A stretch of 64,000 nt of DNA from a virus. Below, one piece after another: positions 42,279 through 50,427 of this stretch. The stretch lies in the IMG/VR virus record IMGVR_UViG_3300030333_003061, positions 22,118 to 86,117 of that record; one strand, given 5' to 3'. A program made the position numbers and the translations under genes. The notes below the pieces were generated by a model that worked only from the letters and a program-made list of their open reading frames with translations, searched no databases and was not told the DNA's origin. How positions within the stretch are numbered: position 1 is the first letter of the stretch; each line of letters begins with the position of its first letter.

Positions 42279-42563
42279 ATGGATTGGTTTAAATTAATTA
42301 AAACAAGAAGAGGTAAAAGACTTGACCATAATATGGAAAGAATACTTAGAGAAAAATTAACTACTCCAATGTCTACTTATCAAATTATTGGTCTTCTTTC
42401 TGACGGGATTCGTGAAATAAATGACGGAAGAAAACTAACAAATCAAAGACCATTATCTACTAGAGGAATACCTGATAGGTTATCATTGCCTCATATGCTT
42501 AAAGTGCATCCTAATATACGGATAATACCAGGACACACAGCAGAATATGTTTGGGAGGAATAA
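42279..42563 (+). CDS. Tagged winged-helix-like protein (94 aa)
   Basis: Tag MDWFKLIK. The body (REKLTTPMSTYQIIGLLSDG, then TRGIPDRLSLPHML and IRIIPGHTAEYVW) has the helix-turn-helix-wing order of a small DNA-binding domain. AGAGGGATTAAT upstream of ATG 42279. Confidence 0.65.
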   Translation: MDWFKLIKTRRGKRLDHNMERILREKLTTPMSTYQIIGLLSDGIREINDGRKLTNQRPLSTRGIPDRLSLPHMLKVHPNIRIIPGHTAEYVWEE

Positions 42564-42566
42564 TAT

Positions 42567-42947
42567 ATGACTTGGTTTGAAACAATTAAAAAATCCAAAG
42601 TGGATTTATTTATAGAAAGATATTTACAATTCAATGCTGATGTTAGAGGTCTTCATGGAACAGTAAAAAACCCTGAAGGATTTTTACCAAATCATGTTGT
42701 TACTGCTAATGAAGATAATGTAAATGATAGAATTAGAGAAGTAATTAAAAATTATAAGTCTATTCTTAAATTGGGAACAAGAGGACAAACTATTGGAGAT
42801 GCTAATTATGATAAGTCAAAGCCTATCGGGTATCAAGTTAAAATTACACCGGAAGAAAGAAAACAATATGAAGAATTTATACAAGATTTAGAAGATTTGA
42901 TTAAAACAGAATCTAAGTATGATAATTGGAAAAAGGAGAATGAATGA
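42567..42947 (+). CDS. Tagged protein (126 aa)
   Basis: Tag MTWFETIK. Helical, ends in a charged DNWKKENE. Overlaps the TerL leader. No family recognised. Confidence 0.65.
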   Translation: MTWFETIKKSKVDLFIERYLQFNADVRGLHGTVKNPEGFLPNHVVTANEDNVNDRIREVIKNYKSILKLGTRGQTIGDANYDKSKPIGYQVKITPEERKQYEEFIQDLEDLIKTESKYDNWKKENE

Positions 42948-42948
42948 T

Positions 42949-44388
42949 ATGACTGAATTAGAAAATCTTAATTTTGCTCACCAAATGGATATGGAGTTAT
43001 CTAAGAATTCATTTCCTTATTTCTTTAAAAATGTATTAGGTATGATGTATCCTAAATATATGGAAGAGTGGTTAAATACAATGGAAACTACAGATAGAAC
43101 AGTAATTGTTTGTAGTCGTGACCACGGAAAATCTGTATTTATGCATTCATGGGTTGTTTGGAATTTAGTATTCCAAGAGCCACCATTTCAAATGCTATAT
43201 ATTTCATCTAACCAAAAGCAGACATTAGTTCACATGAGAGAAATAGATAGAATGTTTAATATTCCTCAATTAAAGAAATTCAGACCATCAAGAGGATGGG
43301 CTATTGGTAACATTACATTAACTAATGGTAACTCTGTTCTTGAAAGGTCAGTAGGTTCTCAGATTCGTGGTCTTCACCCTCAAGAAATTATCATTGATGA
43401 CCCTCTAAAAGAGTTCAGTTTAGTAGGTATTCAAAGAGTCACAGATTGGTTCTTTGGTGATATGATTCCAACACTTCACCATACTGCTTCATTAAGAATG
43501 ATAGGAACACCATTTACTTATACTGACATTTTCTCACAATTAGAAGAAAATCAAGCATATACTGTAAGGAAATATCCATGTTTAGATTCAATGAATGAAC
43601 CACTATGGCCAGAAAGATGGAATTATGAAGCACTAATGCAAAGAAAAGCAGAAATTGGCTCTTTAAAGTTTACAAGAGAATATTTATGCATACCTGTTTC
43701 TACAGGAACTGCGTTATTTTCTCAAGACCATCTATTAAATGCTAAAAATGAACATGCTATGCTTAAATTGGGTCATAGAAAAGAAAAAGGATATAGATAT
43801 TATGTTGGCGTTGACCCTGCAATTTCTACAGATGGAGATTACAATGTAATAATGGTATTAGAGGTAGATGATAACCAAAATAAAACAATTGTTCATGTGG
43901 ATAGAGCAAAAAATGTGCAATTTAGAGAAAATATTGATAAATTACGGCTAATTGGTCAAATATTCCAACCAGAGGTAGTATTATATGAAACAAATACTTT
44001 CGCAAAAGCCTTTACACAGGAATTACGCTCAGTTTCGGACTTAAATGTTAGAGATTTCAACACAACTAGAAGAAAAAAGCAAGAAATTATCCTAAATCTA
44101 CAAATGAACTTTGAAAACGGTAAAATTCATCTCCCTTATGCTGATAATAATAGTAAAAAGATGACTAATGCTTTAATTGAAGAACTTTCGATGTTCTCCA
44201 TCACAGAATCCGGCAAGTTTGAAGGAGTGGGTGCGCATGATGATTTGGTTATGGGTCTTGCTTTAGCAAATGCAGCCTCACAGACTCCAACAGAAGCATT
44301 TATGCTCCTTGACGACATGGAGATATTTGATGCTCCACAGTCGCCTCAAATCGGGCTTCCGCAGGGTATTATGGGGCTGAATTTTTAA
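42949..44388 (+). CDS. terL: Terminase large subunit (479 aa)
   Basis: ATPase: Walker A variant SRDHGKS (56-62) and Walker B IIIDDP. Nuclease: VGVDPAIS with the first acidic residue of an RNase H-like site, VLYETN, and HDDLVMGLALAN near the C-terminus. Length is typical. It packages DNA through the portal. ATG 42949 follows GGAGAATGAT. No intein is present; a free-standing homing endonuclease follows directly. Confidence 0.95.
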   Translation: MTELENLNFAHQMDMELSKNSFPYFFKNVLGMMYPKYMEEWLNTMETTDRTVIVCSRDHGKSVFMHSWVVWNLVFQEPPFQMLYISSNQKQTLVHMREIDRMFNIPQLKKFRPSRGWAIGNITLTNGNSVLERSVGSQIRGLHPQEIIIDDPLKEFSLVGIQRVTDWFFGDMIPTLHHTASLRMIGTPFTYTDIFSQLEENQAYTVRKYPCLDSMNEPLWPERWNYEALMQRKAEIGSLKFTREYLCIPVSTGTALFSQDHLLNAKNEHAMLKLGHRKEKGYRYYVGVDPAISTDGDYNVIMVLEVDDNQNKTIVHVDRAKNVQFRENIDKLRLIGQIFQPEVVLYETNTFAKAFTQELRSVSDLNVRDFNTTRRKKQEIILNLQMNFENGKIHLPYADNNSKKMTNALIEELSMFSITESGKFEGVGAHDDLVMGLALANAASQTPTEAFMLLDDMEIFDAPQSPQIGLPQGIMGLNF

Positions 44389-44402
44389 GCCAGGTGATTA
44401 TT

Positions 44403-45725
44403 ATGGTTAAATTAACAGAAGAGGCTCTTAATGATGAGATAGAAGAGAATGAAGATGAGACTGAGATATTAGAAACATTGAAGCCTAAAGTCCAAGAATT
44501 AGAAAACCTTAAAGAAACACTAAATAGAGGATGGTTAGATAATAAACCAATTAGAGACCACGAATCTATAGCAAAGGAATATTCCGATAGATTCAATTTA
44601 AATTTAACTGATGCAAAGAAGCAATTATTTTCATATCCTGAACAATATGAGATTCAAGGAAAAGATATACCTTCAGTCATTAAAGAAATGAGAAATTATA
44701 GAAGGACACTAAAAGGGGAAACTAAAATTCAGTTTACTAAATCAATAGATAATTTAATTGATGGATACACTGACCATTTAGAGAAGTGTATGGATAGTAT
44801 TTATTGGATTAGAAAATATAAAGTCCCCTTAACCCAAATGAATAATAGTGAATATCATCTTAGAAAATTAAGCACTATAACAAAGGAAGAGGATAAGAGA
44901 AATATAATAGATTTATTATGTAAACATTGGGAATTACAATTGAATAGAAAACACTTAGATTATGGCCCTGAATATGCACTACTTACTAAAAAAATGAATA
45001 TAACTAAAAAGGCATATAAGAAGGCTTTGAAAGATACAGTTATAGGCAGGTCACCTAAAGAGGAGATTCGTAAGAGTATTCTAAAAGCGGTATGCGAAAA
45101 TCCAGGAATATCATCTAGACAAATCCATGATTCATTACCTAAAAAGTTGTATAATAGAACCTCTCCAATAATTATATCTAAACTTGCTAAAGACCAAAAC
45201 ATAACACAAGTAGATGGCGCGTATTATAAAATTAATGATGATATTAAGAAAAACATTTGGGCTTATACAGCAGCATTCATAGATTCTGATGGTTATATTA
45301 CAATGGATAAAAACCATAATCCTAGAGTTGGATTAGTAGCAACAGGAAATAGAGGAAAAGCATTTATGATGGAAATGCATAAATCATTAGGTATGGGTAG
45401 ATTACATTTAGACCAAAAATCTCCTCAAGATACAAGACCCGTAAATAGATTGAATTTTTATTCTGCAAAAGATGTAGAAAAATTACTTAAAAAATGTAGG
45501 CCTCATTTTAAAATGAAAGGTTCTAATGCGGATGTTTTATTAGAATTAATTAAAATAAAGAAACATAATAAAAAGGAAGATTGGTATAATCAAAGAAAAG
45601 ATGAATTATTTAAATTAATGAAATATTATAATCACAGTGATAATAAGAAGTTTAACTGGAATGAATGGGATATTGATATAAATGATATTAACAAACTTGA
45701 AGCGAATAGTAAAATGGATTTCTAG
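44403..45725 (+). CDS. Free-standing LAGLIDADG homing endonuclease with winged helix (440 aa)
   Basis: The C-terminal third holds AAFIDSDGYITMDK, a LAGLIDADG motif with its acidic residues, then VGLVATGNRGKAFMMEM and a second half without a clear motif. Just before it lies a winged-helix-like region (EIRKSILKAVCENPGISSRQ then IHDSLPKK). The N-terminal 200 residues are helical. It sits between TerL and portal, a common insertion site for mobile endonucleases. GGTGATTATT precedes ATG 44403. Confidence 0.8.
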   Translation: MVKLTEEALNDEIEENEDETEILETLKPKVQELENLKETLNRGWLDNKPIRDHESIAKEYSDRFNLNLTDAKKQLFSYPEQYEIQGKDIPSVIKEMRNYRRTLKGETKIQFTKSIDNLIDGYTDHLEKCMDSIYWIRKYKVPLTQMNNSEYHLRKLSTITKEEDKRNIIDLLCKHWELQLNRKHLDYGPEYALLTKKMNITKKAYKKALKDTVIGRSPKEEIRKSILKAVCENPGISSRQIHDSLPKKLYNRTSPIIISKLAKDQNITQVDGAYYKINDDIKKNIWAYTAAFIDSDGYITMDKNHNPRVGLVATGNRGKAFMMEMHKSLGMGRLHLDQKSPQDTRPVNRLNFYSAKDVEKLLKKCRPHFKMKGSNADVLLELIKIKKHNKKEDWYNQRKDELFKLMKYYNHSDNKKFNWNEWDIDINDINKLEANSKMDF

Positions 45726-45778
45726 AACAGCACAAATTTATTTAGAATGGTGGATTTATATTTATATGGAGGGATAAT

Positions 45779-47428
45779 ATGGTAGAAGAAAAAAGGACAT
45801 TTTCATTAGGAAACTTGTTTAGAAGACAAACTCCTAAACCAAAGGATAAAGAAGTATTTAATCCTGGTATTCAGGAAAAGAATAATGCTTATATGATTAC
45901 ATCGCCTATATTATATCATGTAGCACAACAATCAGTAATCGTAAGAACATGCACAACTCAATTAAAGAATGAAATCTTTAGAAGAGGATATACATGGGAA
46001 GAAAAGTTTGTTCAGAAGTGTAAAGATTGTGGTGCAGAACATGATTCTCCAGTAGAAGAATGTAAAGACTGTAGTTCTAGAAACTTAGTTAAACCTGATA
46101 AAAAACAACTTAAGTATGCTCATAAATTTTTAGATGGATATGTAAATAAATCAGAACAAATGTTTATTGATGTCTTAAAAGAATTAGAAGACGATTTGAA
46201 TATAATGGATGATGCATATATCATATTAGTTAAAGAATATTTCTTAGATGCTAATGGCGATATTAGAATGCATAGGATTAAAGAAATGTATAGGGGCGAC
46301 CCTGTAACTATGGCTTTATACACAGATGAAGATGGAACCAAAGGAACTTCTGGATTTACTTGTATTAGACACAGAAATATGATTTCTGAAGAAGACGGTA
46401 ATTCTTGTGAATATTGTGGTGAAAAACTATATCCAGTTTATTATGTTAATAGAGCACATGGAGAGGAACAATATTATTTGCAAGGAGAAGTATTACACTT
46501 TAGTAAATATAATCCAAGTAGGCTTTATGGATTATCTCCTGTATTGACATTATGGAATCATATTACTACTTTAATTGCCATGGAAAATTATGTAAATTCT
46601 TCATATTCTAAGGCTAGAATGCCTAGAGGATTATTAGCAGTTCAAACTAGAAATATTGATTCCATGAAATCCTTTTGGCGTGGAGTCAAAGAAAAGATGG
46701 AACAAGACCCTCATTTCATACCTGTTATGGGAATAGAGGCAGAAAACGGTAAAGGTTCTATTGAATGGATTAAGTTCTTAGATAGTCTAAAAGAGATGGA
46801 TTATATTTCTGTTAAAGACGACCTTAGAGATAGAATATCAGGTTTTTATGGTGTTAGTAAAGTATTCATGTCAGACAATTCTGCTAGTGGTGGTTTGAAT
46901 AATGAAGGTATGCAGATATTGGTGACTAATAGAGCAGTTGAGATGGCTCAAACAATATGGAATAATTATGTATTTCCATTCATTACTAAAGAGTTTGGTG
47001 TTACTGATTGGGAACTTAAATTACCACCATCAGAAGAAGAAGATGAATTATTTAGAATTAGATTAAGAGAATTAGAAGTTCAAGTTGCTGCTTCAATTAA
47101 GAATTTAGGATTTGAAGTAGAAATGGATGATGAAGGGAGATTTTCTTATCATAAGCCTCCACCTGAACCTCAAGGAAAACCTAAAGGTGAAGAAGAACAA
47201 ATTGAGCGTGACCCCTATGCTGGAACAAATATAGACCAACAACATTTAGGTGAAATGATGGAACAAGGAAATAGACCAACACAAGAAGAAGCGGGAGCAC
47301 CTGCAAAAGTAAAAGCAACAAGGAATAAACCAAGTTCAAGCACAGGGCCAGATAAGAGATTTACCGGATTACCAGCAGAAGCAGGTAATCAAAATGTAGA
47401 TAAAAGAACGGAGAGAAGAGTAGGATGA
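45779..47428 (+). CDS. Portal protein with two zinc ribbons (549 aa)
   Basis: Position after TerL and the order of motifs (SPILYHVAQQSVIVRTCTTQ, ILHF-like VLHFSKYNPSRLYGLSPV, ISGFYGVSKVFMSD near 360, WNNYVFPFI) identify a portal. Unusual are two zinc knuckle pairs: C81/C84/C95/C98 and a second set around 197-217 (CIRH, CEYC). The C-terminus is Pro/Gln-rich. It forms the dodecameric DNA channel. GGAGGGATAAT precedes the ATG. Confidence 0.9.
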   Translation: MVEEKRTFSLGNLFRRQTPKPKDKEVFNPGIQEKNNAYMITSPILYHVAQQSVIVRTCTTQLKNEIFRRGYTWEEKFVQKCKDCGAEHDSPVEECKDCSSRNLVKPDKKQLKYAHKFLDGYVNKSEQMFIDVLKELEDDLNIMDDAYIILVKEYFLDANGDIRMHRIKEMYRGDPVTMALYTDEDGTKGTSGFTCIRHRNMISEEDGNSCEYCGEKLYPVYYVNRAHGEEQYYLQGEVLHFSKYNPSRLYGLSPVLTLWNHITTLIAMENYVNSSYSKARMPRGLLAVQTRNIDSMKSFWRGVKEKMEQDPHFIPVMGIEAENGKGSIEWIKFLDSLKEMDYISVKDDLRDRISGFYGVSKVFMSDNSASGGLNNEGMQILVTNRAVEMAQTIWNNYVFPFITKEFGVTDWELKLPPSEEEDELFRIRLRELEVQVAASIKNLGFEVEMDDEGRFSYHKPPPEPQGKPKGEEEQIERDPYAGTNIDQQHLGEMMEQGNRPTQEEAGAPAKVKATRNKPSSSTGPDKRFTGLPAEAGNQNVDKRTERRVG

Positions 47429-47928
47429 ATGAGTGGTTTAATGTAGTTAAAGCCAGAAAGTATTATACTTTTGAGAATAGTGTTCCTCAGATGTATCATT
47501 TCTTAACAAGACTATTTGCGCCAGAAGAGAAAAGAAACCCAGCATTTCATAAGAAATATAAATCATGGATTGAACTTGATACAAATGACCAAGCGAGAAT
47601 AGTAGAGAAATTCATAAGAATGGATAAACAAAGAGAAGAAGCAGAAAAACAAACTAACCCTCGATGGTGGAGTCATAGTTATATTCCAGGAATTATTGTG
47701 GAATTTATGAATGACGGATATCCAATAGTTAATGAAGCCGAATTCCAACATTGGAGAAAATCGGCAATAGCAGAAAGAGAAGATGAAAATAATAATACTA
47801 GAGCACCTGCTGGAATGGGAGGATATAGTAATTGGTCATGGTTCCAAAGAAATTTGTATAAAGAATTAAAGGAAATATTTAGAAGAAACATTCCTACATC
47901 TAGAGGATATAAAAGAAGAAGTGATTAA
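47425..47928 (+). CDS. Tagged protein downstream of portal (167 aa)
   Basis: Tag variant MNEWFNVVK then ARK. Basic, Trp-rich. Overlaps the portal stop (ATGA). Its place between portal and protease supports a capsid link for tagged proteins. No family recognised. Confidence 0.65.
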   Translation: MNEWFNVVKARKYYTFENSVPQMYHFLTRLFAPEEKRNPAFHKKYKSWIELDTNDQARIVEKFIRMDKQREEAEKQTNPRWWSHSYIPGIIVEFMNDGYPIVNEAEFQHWRKSAIAEREDENNNTRAPAGMGGYSNWSWFQRNLYKELKEIFRRNIPTSRGYKRRSD

Positions 47929-47929
47929 G

Positions 47930-48133
47930 ATGACAGAAAAAACTGTAAGAGAATTAGAAAGGGAACTTTCTATAGCAAAGAAAAAAGAACGCATGTCTAA
48001 TACAACAAAAGAACATGTGAATAGGGATTATGGTGTAATAGGCCCACAAGCAGTAAAGAAAGAAAGACCAGAATCGGGAGATACTCCTGATTATATCGCA
48101 CTTCCTAGTAGGAAGAAAGGAAGAGCAATTTAG
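47930..48133 (+). CDS. Small basic protein (67 aa)
   Basis: Helical N-terminus (TVRELERELSIAKKKER) and a basic C-terminus. AGTGATTAAG precedes ATG 47930. No family recognised. Confidence 0.55.
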   Translation: MTEKTVRELERELSIAKKKERMSNTTKEHVNRDYGVIGPQAVKKERPESGDTPDYIALPSRKKGRAI

Positions 48134-48141
48134 GTGATACA

Positions 48142-49629
48142 ATGAACTTTATGGAAATATTATGGAATCAAGATAGTATTACCATAGAGAAAGCAAGTAC
48201 CACATTAGATGAAATAATGTCTTTAATTGGTAAACAAAAAGCAGTAAGTATGGGAATTACTAGAAAAGACTTACGAAAGCAATTAGAACAATGGGGAAAA
48301 GATTTTCAAACTTCTGAAAATAAACCAATGATATTTTGGTCTGATGCAGACATTAGTGCTCCTGATTTAAGTATGGGAAAAACCACTACTAGGAGAGCAA
48401 TTAAACCAAGAATTAATAATCCTTCATTTATGATAGATGCATTGATTCAAATAAAAACAGCAGATAATACCACAATTATTGATAAAATAATTAGTCTTCT
48501 TAGTGATAGGAAATCTAAAACAAAAAGAATACCAAGGGGCCAAGAAGACCCATATACAACAAGTGGAAAGGTTGGAGACAAAGAAATTAGAGAGTATAAT
48601 AATCAAGAAGACCCTCTACATGATTTATTAGATAAAATAGATAAAGGACATAATTATAGAAGAGATAGAAAATTACTTAGAGAGTTAATAGACAATAAAG
48701 TATTATCTAGTCATTATTTATCATTGGTATCGCAAGCACTATATGGAGAAAGTAAAAAAGTTCATCCAAGAATAATTGATTTACTAAGAAAACCAAAAGT
48801 ATACCAAGAATTTATGAGTTTCCTAAAATCACAAGGGAAGAATTTACCAAGAGAAGATGCTATGAGGGCTGCATTAGGAATGTTAGAAGGAAGAGCATCT
48901 TCAAATAAAAGAATAGTAGATTTATTGATTAATAGACCAGATGATTATAGGTTTAATGAATCAATGTATGATGGACATTTAGATATCATTAACTCTATAT
49001 TAAATAGAAATTTAGAAACTTTAGATGAAAGAATAGACCCAATAGCAGCAGAAGCAAACAATTATTGGGATGTTTTATTAGAAGAGATAAGAGAAGATTA
49101 TAATAATTTATCTAGACAACAAAAAAGAAAAACATCATCAGAACAGTTTGAAGGAAATAAGATAACTAATCTCATAAAAGAAATTCTTGAGGACATTCAA
49201 GACTTAGAACGCACACAAAAGGCAAAAGAAAAATTAATAGAAATAGGACAATCTAATGGTAAAAGTGGAACTATAAATAATACTGAATATGATGCAATGA
49301 TGGAAAAAGTTAACACATTAAAACAAACATATTATTTTAATAAATATACTGATGATGCACAAAGAAGAATGAATGATAGTGCTCCTGGAAAAAGGACAAT
49401 GCCCAAGAAAAAGAAAACTAATAATTTAGAGCGTCAAATAATTTCAAGATATCGAGAAATTAAAAGATTACTTAATGATGTAAAAAGAGAAAGGAATATA
49501 AAAACAGATTCTGATGTTGACTCTATGTTAAATGTAAGTAGAGATAGAGAAATATCTAGATACAACGATGCTTTAAGAGCAATTAGAGAACAATTCCCAA
49601 GAATAAATTTTGGAGATGAAGAAGAATGA
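48142..49629 (+). CDS. Large helical protein with a degenerate tag (495 aa)
   Basis: Begins MNFMEILWNQ, similar to the tag but with Phe for Trp and Trp for Lys. Charged and helical with many Arg/Lys/Glu. AGGTGATACA upstream. Possibly a prohead core protein; no family seen. Confidence 0.6.
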   Translation: MNFMEILWNQDSITIEKASTTLDEIMSLIGKQKAVSMGITRKDLRKQLEQWGKDFQTSENKPMIFWSDADISAPDLSMGKTTTRRAIKPRINNPSFMIDALIQIKTADNTTIIDKIISLLSDRKSKTKRIPRGQEDPYTTSGKVGDKEIREYNNQEDPLHDLLDKIDKGHNYRRDRKLLRELIDNKVLSSHYLSLVSQALYGESKKVHPRIIDLLRKPKVYQEFMSFLKSQGKNLPREDAMRAALGMLEGRASSNKRIVDLLINRPDDYRFNESMYDGHLDIINSILNRNLETLDERIDPIAAEANNYWDVLLEEIREDYNNLSRQQKRKTSSEQFEGNKITNLIKEILEDIQDLERTQKAKEKLIEIGQSNGKSGTINNTEYDAMMEKVNTLKQTYYFNKYTDDAQRRMNDSAPGKRTMPKKKKTNNLERQIISRYREIKRLLNDVKRERNIKTDSDVDSMLNVSRDREISRYNDALRAIREQFPRINFGDEEE

Positions 49630-49973
49630 GATGGACTTATGAACTTAAAAAAGAAGATGGTGACATTTTTGATAAGACTAGCCCTAAACAGAAAAAGAAG
49701 TTGAAAAAATTATTACAATCAACTCAACCAACTGAATATATGGGCCAAGATTTTACAAAATTAGGAGACCTTCTTGATGAACTAAAAGGACTAGGTGTGA
49801 ATAAATCATCTAAAAAAATGCAGAAGAAATTTGAAGGTTTTGAAGAAGCAAATTTAGATATGGTTGCAGCAGCATCTGAATTAAGAAAAGAATATGAAAT
49901 TCTATATCGTCAATTACGAGGAATGATATATCCAAAGAGTAAAGGCGATTTAGGAGATGAGAAAGATGAGTGA
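49626..49973 (+). CDS. Tagged basic helical protein (115 aa)
   Basis: Begins MRWTYELK, which fits W3-x3-L-K8 although residue 6 is Glu. Lys-rich helices follow and the C-terminus is acidic. ATGA overlap with the gene before. Confidence 0.6.
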   Translation: MRWTYELKKEDGDIFDKTSPKQKKKLKKLLQSTQPTEYMGQDFTKLGDLLDELKGLGVNKSSKKMQKKFEGFEEANLDMVAAASELRKEYEILYRQLRGMIYPKSKGDLGDEKDE

Positions 49974-50208
49974 AGAAAACGAAAGCGAAATGATGTTACT
50001 AATGAAAGAATTAGTAAACAAGGTAAAACAGTTAGAAAAGGCTGTTTATGATAAAGACAATCTTTTGATGAAATCAGGATATGTAGTGGTTGATTCCCCA
50101 ACTCCTAGAATATCAGGTGGAGATATTAATGTTGAAACTGATAAGATTGCAAAGATGGAATGGGAACAAATAAATGAAATGGTTTCTAGAATAGAAGGTG
50201 GTTATTGA
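49966..50208 (+). CDS. Coiled-coil protein ending in Gly-Gly-Tyr (80 aa)
   Basis: N-terminal coiled coil (MMLLMKELVNKVKQLEKAV), a short strand-rich middle and C-terminus MEWEQINEMVSRIEGGY. The end combines a W-x-x-I motif like the scaffold C-terminus with the GGY end seen in the Ubl candidate at 12738. Start 49966 overlaps the preceding stop. Function unknown. Confidence 0.55.
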   Translation: MSEENESEMMLLMKELVNKVKQLEKAVYDKDNLLMKSGYVVVDSPTPRISGGDINVETDKIAKMEWEQINEMVSRIEGGY

Positions 50209-50423
50209 TGGTAGAAAAGGTAACAAGAGAAGAAAGAATGGCAACATTATTGAAAGAAGCAGCAGAAAAGGCAATAGAGATATTGAATGCTAATGATTTC
50301 AATGAAGATGATTTAACTGGTGAAGAAGTTAAAATGACTAAGCCTAAAGCAGAAAAGGTTTCTGATGCTAAAGGCGGAGATGAACAGGCAGACAACAGAA
50401 CCAGTAGAGATGTTAAAGAGTGA
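50205..50423 (+). CDS. Small acidic protein (72 aa)
   Basis: Helical N-terminal half (ERMATLLKEAAEKAIEIL) and a disordered, charged C-terminal half. Overlaps the preceding stop. Precedes the ligase-like gene. Confidence 0.55.
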   Translation: MMVEKVTREERMATLLKEAAEKAIEILNANDFNEDDLTGEEVKMTKPKAEKVSDAKGGDEQADNRTSRDVKE

Positions 50424-50427
50424 TTAA

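Noticed and set aside
44388-44403. Intein inside TerL
   Set aside because: TerL has a continuous reading frame with all motifs and its own stop; the LAGLIDADG gene has its own start and ribosome binding site.
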